37,681 bases of DNA from Fulvivirga kasyanovii (GCF_009711405.1 NZ_SMLW01000656.1:1-37681); one strand, 5' to 3'; shown: positions 8,038 to 17,360, numbered from the stretch's first letter. The notes: generated by a model not told the origin, from the sequence alone. A program made the numbers and translations.

Positions 8038-10172
8038 TTGTAGAGCTGCTCAAATTTTTTAGAGCCTTCATCAAGAAACTCGATGAAGTTGGGAACACTC
8101 CGGTCATAAGTCACCGGTGCCACCAATACTTTTTCATCCAGGCCTACGAGTACATAAAAGGGCTGAGCGTTATTATTAAGGTTAGTTATTTGCAAGTCGG
8201 CATTTTGCTTGCCGATAGTCTTTTTAACCTTTCCATCATACTTTGAGGTGTACCAGTCCGACTCCGGAAGCTCTGTTTTGTCGTCTACATAAAGAGCTAC
8301 AATCACATAGTCTTCCTTAAGCCTTCGAAGTACTTCCGGGTCTGACCAGACTACTGCTTCCATTTCGCGGCAGTTTGTGCAGCCATGGCCTGTAAAATCT
8401 ATGAAAAGGGGCTTGTTTTGTTTGCGGGCACATGCCAGAGCCTGATCGTAATCAAAATAGCCATTCAGTCCGTGTGGTAAATGCAGAAAATCACCATACT
8501 TGGGTTCGCCGCATTCGGCAAATTCGGCCTCGTCAGCCTGCCTTGCCAAACCTATGAGGTCAAAATCATGCGTGTACATTGGAGGCAGGTATCCCGCCAG
8601 TGCTTTAAGCGGAGCGCCCCACATGCCGGGGATCAGGTAGAGCACAAAGGTAAAAGTAGCAATGGCCATCATGAGCCTGGGTACACTGATCACCTCCAGC
8701 TTATTGTCATGTGGCAGGCGTATTTTACCAAGCAGATAGAAGCCCATGAGAGTGAAGATTATAATCCAGATAGCAATGTTTACTTCCCTGTCTAAAATGC
8801 CCCAGTGAAAAGCCTGGTCTGCTATACTTAGGAACTTAAAGGCAAGTGCCAGCTCTATGAAGCCGAGGACCACTTTGACAGAGTTAAGCCAACCTCCTGA
8901 TTTTGGAAGGTTGCTGAGCCACTTGGGAAAAACAGCAAATAGGGTAAAAGGAATGGCAAATGCCAGTGAAAATGCAAACATTCCCAGGATGGGTTTTAGG
9001 ATTTGCCCTCCTGCTGACCCTACTAAAATACTGCCTACAATTGGGCCGGTGCATGAAAACGAAACCAGTACAAGCGTAAAGGCCATAAAAAATACACCTA
9101 TTAATCCGCCTTTGTCCGCTTTTCTATCCATATTATTCACAAAAGAGCTGGGCAGCGTTATGTCGAATAAGCCGAAAAAGGATAGAGCGAAAATAAGGAA
9201 GACACTGAAAAAGATGATGTTGGGGAGCCATTCGGTGGAAAGATGATTGGCTGTTTCCGGGCCCATCAATGGAGCCAGTGCCGAACCAATGAGCGTGTAG
9301 ATTATAATTATTGAAAAGCCATAGATAAATGCTTTCCCCGGGCCTTTTCCTCCTCCGGTGAAATAACTTACGGTCATCGGGATCATCGGGAATACACATG
9401 GCGTAAGCAGTGCTGCCAAACCGGCAACAAAAGCAAAGATCATAAACCAGATCAGAGATCCATCTTTTTCATCTTTTACTACCAAAGATTCATCCAAAAC
9501 AGGACCTGTATTAGCCGTTGCAGAATAATCTTTTTTAACAGACTTAACTGTGTCAGCTACTGCGACCGCGGTGTTGGCAGGATTACCATTTTCCCCGACC
9601 TTTTCCTCGTCCTTAGTTTCTTCGTTTTTGGGCTGCGGCTGATCCTGATTTTCTTTCTCTTGATTTTCTTTGTTATCAGGTTGGGCAGATGCGTTGCCGG
9701 AGGCTTTGACACTGAAATCGTCAAAAGTAAAGTCGTGGTCAAACGGGATACATTTTCCGTCTACATCGGAGCATACCTGAAACTCATAATTTCCTGATAT
9801 TTTGAGGTTTGTGCTCAGGACTTTTATAGTCTGGCGAAACTCTCCTTTTTTCTTGAAGATCCTTACGTTACATTCAAAGATGTCATCATACTTTTCCGTA
9901 GGGTTAATGGCTTTTAAATCGCCTGCTAACTCATAACTACTATTGGGTATGAAGGTGAAGGTGGTGACCATCGGCCCGCAGTCAGGGTCGAAGTCCGATG
10001 AGTAGAGATACCAGTCTTTAATGATCTCTGCATGAAAGATAAGGTCTATTTTGTCCCCTACTTTAACTTCTTTCTTACTCACTGAAGTGGTCCAGGAGGA
10101 AGGTGTGATAACCTGAGAAAATAGTGGTAACGAAAAAATCAGGCTGGTAAGTAAAAAAAATAACTTTTTCAT
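8034..10172 (-). CDS. dsbD: Thiol:disulfide interchange protein DsbD (periplasmic reductant conduit)
   Basis: The start is set at the ATG at 10172 (MKKLFFLLTSLIFSLPLFSQ, a signal peptide) rather than 10190. The 712-residue protein has an N-terminal DsbD-alpha-like domain (about 20-160) with the pair CSDVDGKC, a polar Asn/Gln/Glu/Lys-rich linker (about 165-240), eight or so membrane helices of the CcdA/DsbD type (about 245-550) with redox cysteines in LTPCVFPMIP and FSCTGPIVGS, and a C-terminal thioredoxin-like domain with Cys598-Thr-Asn-Cys601. It should carry electrons from cytoplasmic thioredoxin across the membrane to periplasmic thiol partners (disulfide isomerisation or cytochrome c maturation). 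All three cysteine pairs are present. It is convergent with yeeZ, and a dipeptidase gene with its own terminator lies upstream. Confidence 0.93.
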   Translation of the reverse strand: MKKLFFLLTSLIFSLPLFSQVITPSSWTTSVSKKEVKVGDKIDLIFHAEIIKDWYLYSSDFDPDCGPMVTTFTFIPNSSYELAGDLKAINPTEKYDDIFECNVRIFKKKGEFRQTIKVLSTNLKISGNYEFQVCSDVDGKCIPFDHDFTFDDFSVKASGNASAQPDNKENQEKENQDQPQPKNEETKDEEKVGENGNPANTAVAVADTVKSVKKDYSATANTGPVLDESLVVKDEKDGSLIWFMIFAFVAGLAALLTPCVFPMIPMTVSYFTGGGKGPGKAFIYGFSIIIIYTLIGSALAPLMGPETANHLSTEWLPNIIFFSVFLIFALSFFGLFDITLPSSFVNNMDRKADKGGLIGVFFMAFTLVLVSFSCTGPIVGSILVGSAGGQILKPILGMFAFSLAFAIPFTLFAVFPKWLSNLPKSGGWLNSVKVVLGFIELALAFKFLSIADQAFHWGILDREVNIAIWIIIFTLMGFYLLGKIRLPHDNKLEVISVPRLMMAIATFTFVLYLIPGMWGAPLKALAGYLPPMYTHDFDLIGLARQADEAEFAECGEPKYGDFLHLPHGLNGYFDYDQALACARKQNKPLFIDFTGHGCTNCREMEAVVWSDPEVLRRLKEDYVIVALYVDDKTELPESDWYTSKYDGKVKKTIGKQNADLQITNLNNNAQPFYVLVGLDEKVLVAPVTYDRSVPNFIEFLDEGSKKFEQLYN

Positions 10173-10339
10173 GTCGACACGTTTGGCCATTAAATATGCA
10201 AAAAAGGACTCAAATTTTAATTACGCTTAAAAAATGCTTTAAGTTCTTAAAATGTTCTGATACTCAACACGTGTAATAGTTGCAAAAGGATGGTTGACAG
10301 ATAAATTATTCTTCATGATCTTGTTTTGATCAGAAGCAG

Positions 10340-10373
10340 AAAGGCCCCCGGCAGCTTGTTCCGGAGGCCTTTT
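10340..10373 (-). terminator. Rho-independent terminator after the M20 dipeptidase gene
   Basis: AAAGGCC (10340-10346) pairs with GGCCTTT (10366-10372), and CCGG (10348-10351) with CCGG (10361-10364), with one mismatch between the blocks and a 9-base loop. It starts a few bases after the dipeptidase stop codon. The minus strand continues CTGCTTCTG, so the T-run is short. Confidence 0.7.
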
Positions 10374-10378
10374 ATGTT

Positions 10379-11746
10379 TTATTTACTCATTTCAGAGAAG
10401 TGCTTGTAAAACAGTGTTATGGTTTCTATACCTTTCATATAATTGAATATTCCATAATGCTCATTTGGTGAGTGTATGGCATCCGAATCAAGGCCAAAGC
10501 CCATCAATACGGTGTTTAGCTTAAGCTCATCCTTAAACAGTGAAACAATTGGAATACTTCCGCCATCCCGGGTTGGGATTGGGGCCTTTCCAAAAGCTTC
10601 TTCAAATGCTGCACTGGCTGCCGCATAGGCTACAGAATCTGTTGGTGTAAGTGCCGGTTCGCCACCATGGTGAGGGACAACTTTTACTTTAACGGATTTT
10701 GGCGCAATGGCTTTAAAATGCTTTGAAAACAATTCTGTGATCTCGTGTGATTTTTGACCGGGAACGAGTCTCATGGAAATCTTTGCGTAAGCCTTTGAAG
10801 GCAACACGGTTTTAGCCCCTTCACCGATGTATCCTCCCCAAATCCCGTTTACATCCAGTGTAGGCCTGATACCTGTCCTTTCCAGCGTGGTATATCCTTT
10901 TTCTCCGTTTACATCGTCTATGTCCAGATCTTTTTTGTACTCCTCAAGGTCAAAAGGGGCACTGTTTAAAGCTTCACGCTCTTCTTTGCTCAGCTCTTCT
11001 ACCTTATCATAGAAACCCGGAATGGTAATGTGGTTGTTTTCATCTTTTAATGATGCGATCATTTCGCAGAGCACATTGATAGGGTTAGCCACTGCGCCAC
11101 CATATACACCTGAATGCAGGTCTCTGTTTGGTCCTGTTACTTCAACCTGCAGATAGCTTAACCCGCGTAAACCTACGGTGAGGGAAGGGGTATCGTTGTC
11201 AATCATGGCCGTGTCAGAGATCAGGATAATGTCTGCTGCCAGCTTTTCTTTATTTTCTTTTACAAAGATGGCCAGGTTATCAGAACCAACTTCTTCTTCC
11301 CCTTCAATCATGAACTTTACATTGCACGTCAGCGAGTTGGTAGCCATCATGGTTTCGAAGGCTTTTACGTGCATATACATCTGACCTTTGTCGTCACATG
11401 CGCCACGTGCATATATTTTATCGTTTTTGATGACCGGTTCAAAAGGAGGTGAATCCCATAGCTCGTAAGGGTCAGCAGGCTGCACATCGTAGTGTCCGTA
11501 AACCAGCACTGTTGGAAGGTTTTTGTCAATTATTTTCTCTCCGTAGACTATGGGGTATCCGGCAGTTTCGCAAATCTCCGCTTTGTCTACACCGGCTTTT
11601 TCAAGGCTGGACTTAATAAAATCCGCTGTTTTAAGCACATCCTTTTTAAACTTACTGTCAGCGCTTACTGAGGGAATGCTTAGGAGGTCCAGAAGTTCAT
11701 CCAGAAATTTTTGTTTGTTTTGTTCTATGTAGTCGTGGCTATTCAT
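10379..11746 (-). CDS. M20-family metallodipeptidase
   Basis: The 455-residue protein shows the full M20 di-zinc site in order: His85 and Asp87 in VYGHYDVQPADP, the bridging Asp in GACDDKGQ (about 118), the general base/ligand Glu pair in EGEEEVGS (about 149-152), Asp178 in ISDTAMID, and a C-terminal His in AIHSPNEHYG (about 426). The dimerisation lid domain (about 190-340) is present, with LHSGVYGG. No signal peptide is seen, so it is cytoplasmic. It resembles the CNDP/carnosinase-type dipeptidases, which hydrolyse di- and short peptides; exact substrate is unknown. It has a good promoter directly upstream and a hairpin after it, so it is probably a single-gene unit. The ATG at 11746 begins just after the promoter. 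Confidence 0.92.
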   Translation of the reverse strand: MNSHDYIEQNKQKFLDELLDLLSIPSVSADSKFKKDVLKTADFIKSSLEKAGVDKAEICETAGYPIVYGEKIIDKNLPTVLVYGHYDVQPADPYELWDSPPFEPVIKNDKIYARGACDDKGQMYMHVKAFETMMATNSLTCNVKFMIEGEEEVGSDNLAIFVKENKEKLAADIILISDTAMIDNDTPSLTVGLRGLSYLQVEVTGPNRDLHSGVYGGAVANPINVLCEMIASLKDENNHITIPGFYDKVEELSKEEREALNSAPFDLEEYKKDLDIDDVNGEKGYTTLERTGIRPTLDVNGIWGGYIGEGAKTVLPSKAYAKISMRLVPGQKSHEITELFSKHFKAIAPKSVKVKVVPHHGGEPALTPTDSVAYAAASAAFEEAFGKAPIPTRDGGSIPIVSLFKDELKLNTVLMGFGLDSDAIHSPNEHYGIFNYMKGIETITLFYKHFSEMSK

Positions 11747-11771
11747 GTTGTGATCGGGTTTTTAAAGGCCA

Positions 11772-11802
11772 CAAAGGTAGTCCGATATTGTCAAATAGCC
11801 AA
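11772..11802 (-). promoter_or_regulatory. Bacteroidota-type promoter for the M20 dipeptidase
   Basis: On the minus strand TTG (11802-11800), a 20-base spacer and TACCTTTG (11779-11772) match the TTG-N17-23-TAnnTTTG consensus completely. The box lies 25 bases upstream of the ATG at 11746, which predicts a leader of roughly 20 bases. It falls in the short gap after the histidine kinase gene. Confidence 0.6.
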
Positions 11803-11821
11803 TTTATAACGTTTGTTGTTC

Positions 11822-14161
11822 CTAAACGGCAGGTAGCACTATTTTAAATGTAGTGCCCACGTTGACTTTGCTCTTTACGGAAATCTCACCACCAAGCTTA
11901 TTGACGGATTGTTTAACGATATACATGCCCAGGCCAGACCCTTCGGATTTCTCCGTGGCCCGGTAAAACATATCAAATATTTTTTCGATCTGGCTTTTAT
12001 GGATGCCAATACCATTGTCTTTGAAAGTAATAACCAGTGCGGTTGGTGTAAAAACGGCGGTGATTTTTAGGTAACTGTTGCCTGCTTCCGGGTTTACATA
12101 TTTATAGGCATTGGAAATAATATTGCTGAATATAATTTTGAGTCTTAGCGGGTCACTGGTAAATGATTTGCTTTCCCCCTCTATGGTTAAGGTCGTTTTT
12201 ACCTGCTTAAAATTTTCCAGGTATTCGAGGTCATTAATGCAGTTTTCAATGAGTGTTTTAAGTTCAAAGGGCTCCATTTTCACTTCTGTGCGGCTGGCTT
12301 TGGCATAGTTCAGCATTGATCGCACAAATTCATCAAGCTTTAATATGCTTTTTTCGATCCTTCCCAAATATTCGGCCTGGTGCTCGCGGTCTTCGTCAAT
12401 TTTGGCAATATTAACCAAGCCCAGAATAGAGGTTAAAGGAGATCTTAAATCGTGGGAAGTTTTATAAACCAACTGGTCAAGTTCAAAATTTCTGTCCGAC
12501 AGTTCCCTCAAGGCTACGTTAAGTTCTTCTTCCCTGCTGGCCAGTGCGAGGTTTTGCTTTCTTAGCTCTTCGTTAAGCCGGGTCAGCTTATCCTCTGCCA
12601 TTTTTATTTCGGTAATGTCTCTTACAGCGCCATCAAAGATATCTTCGCCATTGGAACCTCTGGTATGCGAACAACTGTATAAGCCCCAGAATGTATCACC
12701 GTTCTTTTTTACCAGCTCAACTTCTTTATTGCGAACAAAACCTTCACGACGAATGGATTCTATGATCCGCTTTCGGGCGCTTTCTTCCGCATACAGTACA
12801 TTCGGATCTATTTCCAGAACTTCTTCTTCAGTTTCATAGCCAAATATTTCCACGAATGCCTCATTGGCAAAGACGATACCTCCCTGGACGGATGTACGGA
12901 ATATACCTTCGGTAATATTCTGGCTGATCGAAGTCAGGAGCTGCTCGTTTTGCCTTGATTTTTCTTCAGCCATTTTTTGTTTGGTAATATCCCTTATTGC
13001 ACCGTCAAAGTAGGTCTGGTTATTTTCGCCTTTGATCAAAGAAGAGCTCATTAAACCCCAAAATTCCGAACCGTCTTTTCTTTTGAACCTTACCTCTACA
13101 TTGTTGATGTTTTTCTTACTTAACAGTAGCTCATGGATTCCTTTGCGGGTGTCTTTGGATGCATAAAGTTTGGAAGAGTGAATCTTATTGAGTGATTCGA
13201 GAGAGTCGAAGCCAAACATTTTCAGAAAGGCCTGATTTACATATTTGAAGCTTCCGGTGGGTATGCTACGGTAAATTCCTTCATTGATGTTCTGATTGAT
13301 GCCTTCCAGCAACTGGCTCGATTCCCGCGCCTTGTCTTCCGCCAGCTTTTGCTTAGTAATATCCCTGAAATTAGAAATAATGCCACCTACCTCGGGTTTA
13401 TCGAGCAGGTTGGTAAGCGTAGCATCTGACCATAGGTAGTGTCCGTCTGCATGTTGCAACCTAAACCGGTAATTAAGGCTTTCGCCAGGCTTTGACAGTA
13501 TGCTCTTAAAGGCATTCAGAGAGATGGCCATATCATCAGGGTGAATGAAATCAGTGCCTTTCTTGCCACAAACTTCGCTTTCGGCATATCCTGCAATATT
13601 TTGTACCGAGGGGCTTGCATAGATGATTATGCCTTCTGCATCATAAAGCACAATACCTTCATATGCATTTTCTATTAAAGCCCTGAACTTTTTCTCTCGT
13701 GAAGTTAACCTGAGTTCGTAGCTCTTCTTTTCGGTAATGTCGTTAGAAGCATACAGCAAATGGGTACACTCACCCTTTTTATTGGTGATGGGTGTAATTG
13801 ATGAGGAGTAGTACCTGATTGCACCCTTAAATTCAAATTCTTCTATAAAAATGTTGGTTTCGCAGGTTTCAAGTACCTCTTCATATTTGTCCAGGACCTC
13901 GAGGGCCTTTGTTTTGCTGTACTCATATTCCTCATACATCACATCAGTAATGCTCCTCCCCAGGAATGTTTTTGCTGTAATTTTAGGATTAAACGATCTG
14001 GCGGCCTCCAAATAGGAAGGGTTTATAGATAAGATGACCAACTCGGATTTATTTTTTACTTCCAGTAAGCAAAACAGGTCTGAGGTATTTTGAAAAATTA
14101 GCGACAGATAGCTATTTTCCGCATTAAGCTCATCGTTATTATTGGTTTCAGAGGATTTCAT
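11822..14161 (-). CDS. Soluble multi-PAS sensor histidine kinase
   Basis: The 779-residue protein has four PAS domains (about 16-145, 155-275, 283-398, 404-520), each ending in a DIT motif with a following helix, then a coiled-coil linker (520-565), a HisKA domain with phospho-acceptor His570 (TSHDLRSPLTSI), and an ATPase domain with N-box NAYKYV, G1 DNGIGI and G2 GSGLGMYI. There is no signal peptide or membrane helix and no receiver domain, so it is a cytoplasmic kinase with an unlinked partner. PAS 3 and PAS 4 are near-duplicates (both have FWGL and a FDGA-RDIT end). It lies 82 bases downstream of the pagL-like gene on the same strand and could be the last gene of that operon. The signal is unknown. 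Confidence 0.92.
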   Translation of the reverse strand: MKSSETNNNDELNAENSYLSLIFQNTSDLFCLLEVKNKSELVILSINPSYLEAARSFNPKITAKTFLGRSITDVMYEEYEYSKTKALEVLDKYEEVLETCETNIFIEEFEFKGAIRYYSSSITPITNKKGECTHLLYASNDITEKKSYELRLTSREKKFRALIENAYEGIVLYDAEGIIIYASPSVQNIAGYAESEVCGKKGTDFIHPDDMAISLNAFKSILSKPGESLNYRFRLQHADGHYLWSDATLTNLLDKPEVGGIISNFRDITKQKLAEDKARESSQLLEGINQNINEGIYRSIPTGSFKYVNQAFLKMFGFDSLESLNKIHSSKLYASKDTRKGIHELLLSKKNINNVEVRFKRKDGSEFWGLMSSSLIKGENNQTYFDGAIRDITKQKMAEEKSRQNEQLLTSISQNITEGIFRTSVQGGIVFANEAFVEIFGYETEEEVLEIDPNVLYAEESARKRIIESIRREGFVRNKEVELVKKNGDTFWGLYSCSHTRGSNGEDIFDGAVRDITEIKMAEDKLTRLNEELRKQNLALASREEELNVALRELSDRNFELDQLVYKTSHDLRSPLTSILGLVNIAKIDEDREHQAEYLGRIEKSILKLDEFVRSMLNYAKASRTEVKMEPFELKTLIENCINDLEYLENFKQVKTTLTIEGESKSFTSDPLRLKIIFSNIISNAYKYVNPEAGNSYLKITAVFTPTALVITFKDNGIGIHKSQIEKIFDMFYRATEKSEGSGLGMYIVKQSVNKLGGEISVKSKVNVGTTFKIVLPAV

Positions 14162-14243
14162 TTAGCGCAGTACCAACATAAATTATCCAAATTAGCCTAA
14201 TCAATATACTAGAAAAATACGAAAATTAAAGGCTGTCAATGTT

Positions 14244-15350
14244 TTAAATGGAAAGCCCCAGCCCAAACTCAACCATATCTGCTGTACGGCTATGTGCCTT
14301 GAGTGTAACCTGCGGGAAAAAGTTTGGCGTCACCATGTATTTGAAGCCATAGCGCTGGTACCAGGTGGATTCGTAATAATCCTGAGGTTTGTATATATAA
14401 AATCCTCCCTGAAGAATAACCATCATTTTGCCCAGTATCAATTCCGATCCTATAGTCAGTGCCACCTGCCTGCCATCATCATCGAGAGTACTTTCTGTTA
14501 TTCCATTTTTTACATTGTGAACGGCCCATGCTTTTTTTACCGATTCACCCGCGTAGTCAAACCCATCTACACCCAAAAGGATCGTATTGTACCGGGTCAA
14601 CTGGCGGCTGGCATAGAGACTTATGCTGTATGCTTTATGTTTCGTATCTTCAGTAAGTACCTCTCTCCAGGCTGTACCTCCAAACAGATTGACATGCCAC
14701 TTCTTATCAATGGTTTTTGTTGTATCCTTTTCAAATTTGATTTTCTGTGGGTTTGGTACATAGCGCAAGCCTATTCCGGCTATTGGGAAATTCATGCCAT
14801 TATTGGGCATGTTAAGCTTACCGTTTGAGTAGTGCCTGAATGCCAGGTTGATATTAAAGTAGTATTGATCCGTTAGCTTTATCTCATGATGAATGGTGCC
14901 CCTGAGTACATAACTTATTTTACTGCTGATGGCTTTGTTGTCCGGGTTTTCTGTTTCTTCAAAAGTGCGTGTGGAGTATACAAAGCCGGTGCCGATATTG
15001 AGCCTCCACTGGTTTTTCCGGTTATTGTTGGTCGTTACATCAAGGTAGCTTGTCAGTGTATAGACACTTCCCAGTTCCCGGGGCACGCCATAATTAAAAT
15101 ATGAAGCCGCAAACCCTACATGTGGATAATTAAACAATCTTTCCCACCTGTGACTTCCATTGGTGATCTTGGCTGCATACAACTCTATCCCATAAAGGTT
15201 CGACATTTGCAGCTTTGGCATGTCTTCTTTGTACCTCAATACACCTCCATAATAAGGGTTGGCACCAAACGACCATGAGGGTTTTTGCTGAGAGAAAAGG
15301 TTTTGACCAAAAAATAAAGTGACAACAAAAAATGTAAAAAAATATCGCAT
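14244..15350 (-). CDS. PagL-like lipid A deacylase / acyloxyacyl hydrolase family outer-membrane protein
   Basis: The 368-residue protein has a signal peptide (1-20, ending NLFSQ) and strand-rich sequence ending in a C-terminal hydrophobic strand. The stretch FRHYSNGKLNMPNNGMNF (171-188) carries the His-x-Ser of PagL (His173, Ser175) in the family setting HYSN...PN.G. PagL-type enzymes remove the 3-O-linked acyl chain of lipid A in the outer membrane. The position of the third PagL residue (Glu, 12 after Ser) appears to be Asn187 here, so activity is not certain. The protein is about twice the length of Pseudomonas PagL; the second half (residues 215-368) looks like an extra set of strands. 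It follows the aminotransferase gene by six bases, so it is in an operon with it. Confidence 0.72.
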   Translation of the reverse strand: MRYFFTFFVVTLFFGQNLFSQQKPSWSFGANPYYGGVLRYKEDMPKLQMSNLYGIELYAAKITNGSHRWERLFNYPHVGFAASYFNYGVPRELGSVYTLTSYLDVTTNNNRKNQWRLNIGTGFVYSTRTFEETENPDNKAISSKISYVLRGTIHHEIKLTDQYYFNINLAFRHYSNGKLNMPNNGMNFPIAGIGLRYVPNPQKIKFEKDTTKTIDKKWHVNLFGGTAWREVLTEDTKHKAYSISLYASRQLTRYNTILLGVDGFDYAGESVKKAWAVHNVKNGITESTLDDDGRQVALTIGSELILGKMMVILQGGFYIYKPQDYYESTWYQRYGFKYMVTPNFFPQVTLKAHSRTADMVEFGLGLSI

Positions 15351-15356
15351 AGGTTC

Positions 15357-16523
15357 TTAAAGTATTTGACGCAGAGCGGTTATGAGGTCATTCACCTCCT
15401 GTTCGCTGTTGTAATAATGTACTGAAGCTCTGACCACTTCTTCCAAATTTCTATCTTCCATGTCCAGCAAAGTGCTGCTTTTATGAGAAACGACTGTGTT
15501 GAAGCCCTTTGCACTCAATGCTTCCTTGAGCTTTATGGCAGCCATGGGAGAGGTGAAAGTAACTATTCCGGATTGTACAGCGCCGATGTCAGTCACTTTT
15601 ACGCCTTCTATCTTATTTAATTCGTTTCGCAAATATTTTGAAAGGTGCACAACCCGTTCCCATATTTTGTTAATTCCCAGGCTGTTAACCTCTTTAAAGG
15701 CTTGTGCCAGGCCAATTTTGGCAGCCAGGTTTGATTCCCAGGTTTCAAACATTTTTGCATCTGCCCGTACTTCATAAGTATCCGCTTTTACCCAGTTTGC
15801 CGAGTGAAGATCGAGGTTGAAGGGTTTAAGGGATGGTAAAACCTCTTTATTTGCGTATAAAAAACCGGTGCCTCGCGGCCCTCTGAGGTATTTGCGACCC
15901 GTAGCAGACAGGAAATGGCAACCAATCTTTTTGACATCAATAGGATATTGACCAATGGATTGGCAGGCATCCAACAAGTACAGGATATTATATTTTTTAG
16001 CCAGCTCACCTATTTTTTCTGCGGGATTGACCAAGCCACTGTTTGTAGGAATGTGTGTAATGGAGATCAGCTTTACACTTTCATCTATGCTTTCTTCCAG
16101 CTTTTGCAGGTCTATCTCCCCGGCACTGTTAGAAGGGATCACTCTTATATTGACCTCTTTTTCTTTTTTCTGATACAGGTATGAGATAAAGTTGCTGGCA
16201 TACTCTGCTTTTGTGGTGAGTATGGTATCCCCTTTCTTAAACGGGATAGAAAAAAATGCCCTTTGCCATGCTACAGTAGCACTTTCTGTAAAAGCGATTT
16301 CTTCCGGTGATGCATTGATAAGCCTGGCAGCCTCGCTATAAAATTCGTCAAGCTGAGCTTTGTGTTTTGCCGCTGTCTCGTATCCGCCATACCGGGCCTC
16401 CTTTTTTAAGTAGTCCATTTGGGCATCCAGTACCTGCTGGCTTACCAAAGAAGCGCCTGCACTGTTAAAATGTACTACATGTGTTACTCCCGGGGTATTT
16501 TGACGAATAGTCTGAATATCCAT
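15357..16523 (-). CDS. Class V aminotransferase-fold PLP enzyme (cysteine desulfurase / isopenicillin-N-epimerase-like)
   Basis: The start is the ATG at 16523; the open frame extends to a TTG at 16529, which adds only two residues. The 388-residue protein is a fold-type I PLP enzyme: His157 stacking on the ring (ISITHIPTNSG), Asp185 on the pyridine nitrogen (LLDACQS), and the Schiff-base Lys211 in ATGRKYLRGPRGTG. It also has an FNSAGASL start typical of the group that includes isopenicillin N epimerase-like and hercynylcysteine sulfoxide lyase-like proteins. No cysteine-desulfurase loop Cys is evident, so lyase or epimerase chemistry on an amino acid is as likely as desulfuration. No substrate can be assigned. 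It sits between the lipoprotein (54-base gap) and the pagL-like gene (six-base gap), same strand. Confidence 0.85.
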   Translation of the reverse strand: MDIQTIRQNTPGVTHVVHFNSAGASLVSQQVLDAQMDYLKKEARYGGYETAAKHKAQLDEFYSEAARLINASPEEIAFTESATVAWQRAFFSIPFKKGDTILTTKAEYASNFISYLYQKKEKEVNIRVIPSNSAGEIDLQKLEESIDESVKLISITHIPTNSGLVNPAEKIGELAKKYNILYLLDACQSIGQYPIDVKKIGCHFLSATGRKYLRGPRGTGFLYANKEVLPSLKPFNLDLHSANWVKADTYEVRADAKMFETWESNLAAKIGLAQAFKEVNSLGINKIWERVVHLSKYLRNELNKIEGVKVTDIGAVQSGIVTFTSPMAAIKLKEALSAKGFNTVVSHKSSTLLDMEDRNLEEVVRASVHYYNSEQEVNDLITALRQIL

Positions 16524-16577
16524 TATCAAATGTTTTTATTAGAGTCAGATAATTGTTTTCGCAGAATGGATTGCAAG

Positions 16578-17360
16578 CTAAAGTGCCGGCTTATCGAAAG
16601 ACGTGAAGACGCTATCCGGCAATTCCTGGAAAACCCTTACATTATGCGGGCCTTTGCCATCAGACCGGTCAGAGGATAATAGTACGCCTTCGTATTCCTT
16701 ATAATTATCCCACGGCCATATTGCGGAAGGCTCTCCCTGACCAGCCTCTTTGAAATATGCCCATTGCCTCACCAGGTGATCGGTTTTATCAATGTAAACC
16801 TCATATTTGTTATCAGGGGTGGAGCCTACGCTTTCGAAGGTCAGCGTTATTACATCGGCTTTTATACCGGTAGCTGTAGTGTCTTCACGGCTATACTTTA
16901 AGGTAACACCGCTATCTTTTAACTTAAAGGGCATTACCAGCCAGTATGAGTCGTTGATCCAGATATCTTTTGCCCGATTTAGGTAAACCTGCAGTGAGTC
17001 AGGGTTGGTGATTTCACTACTGTCTTTGATAACCTTTCCTTCCAGAGTGTTAATATTGACCAGGTAGGTAGTTTTTCTTGACGGTACTTCAATACGTACC
17101 CTGCCGGTATGTTTGTCCCAAACAAGGTCCCTTTCCCCAAAGAAATTCCAGGCAATGTACCGGATGTTGTCGTAGTTCTTCCGGCCACCCATGGCTGCCA
17201 TTACACTGTCGGCCAGCGCAATAGCGCGGGGGTCTGAACCGGCTTCATTAAAACCTTCAGCAGCAGGGTTCTGATTTGCCTGTTTTTCTTCGGCCTTTTG
17301 TTCAGGAGTATTACAGGCAAAGACTATGGCCAACAAGACAAGGAGTATAGACTTTTTCAT
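16578..17360 (-). CDS. Predicted lipoprotein of unknown function (possibly DUF6503-like)
   Basis: The 260-residue protein begins MKKSILLVLLAIVFACNT, a lipoprotein signal with the modified Cys at 16, followed by a charged linker (PEQKAEEKQANQ). The body has ADSVMAAMGGRKNYDNIRYI, then a strand-rich region with FFGERDLVWDKHTGRVRIE and YEVYIDKTDHLVRQW. This looks like the LolA/LppX-type fold of proteins that measure or carry lipid, or like DUF6503 proteins of Bacteroidota; I recognise the style, not the function. Its ATG overlaps the TGA of the propeller gene (ATGA, 17357-17360), so the two are probably translationally coupled and may work together at the envelope. Confidence 0.75.
   Translation of the reverse strand: MKKSILLVLLAIVFACNTPEQKAEEKQANQNPAAEGFNEAGSDPRAIALADSVMAAMGGRKNYDNIRYIAWNFFGERDLVWDKHTGRVRIEVPSRKTTYLVNINTLEGKVIKDSSEITNPDSLQVYLNRAKDIWINDSYWLVMPFKLKDSGVTLKYSREDTTATGIKADVITLTFESVGSTPDNKYEVYIDKTDHLVRQWAYFKEAGQGEPSAIWPWDNYKEYEGVLLSSDRSDGKGPHNVRVFQELPDSVFTSFDKPAL

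Noticed and set aside
8857-9246. Plus-strand open frame of 129 codons
   Set aside because: It is antisense to the membrane part of dsbD and has no recognisable features.
10316-10333. Small inverted repeat TGATC/GATCA next to the dipeptidase terminator
   Set aside because: Only five bases per arm; chance is sufficient.
14292-14828. Plus-strand open frame of 178 codons, long for a shadow
   Set aside because: It is wholly antisense to the pagL-like gene, which has a signal peptide and family motif; the translated product shows no recognisable domain.
15357-16523. Naming the class V enzyme a cysteine desulfurase (IscS/SufS)
   Set aside because: The PLP fold is clear, but no active-site loop Cys or isc/suf neighbours are visible.
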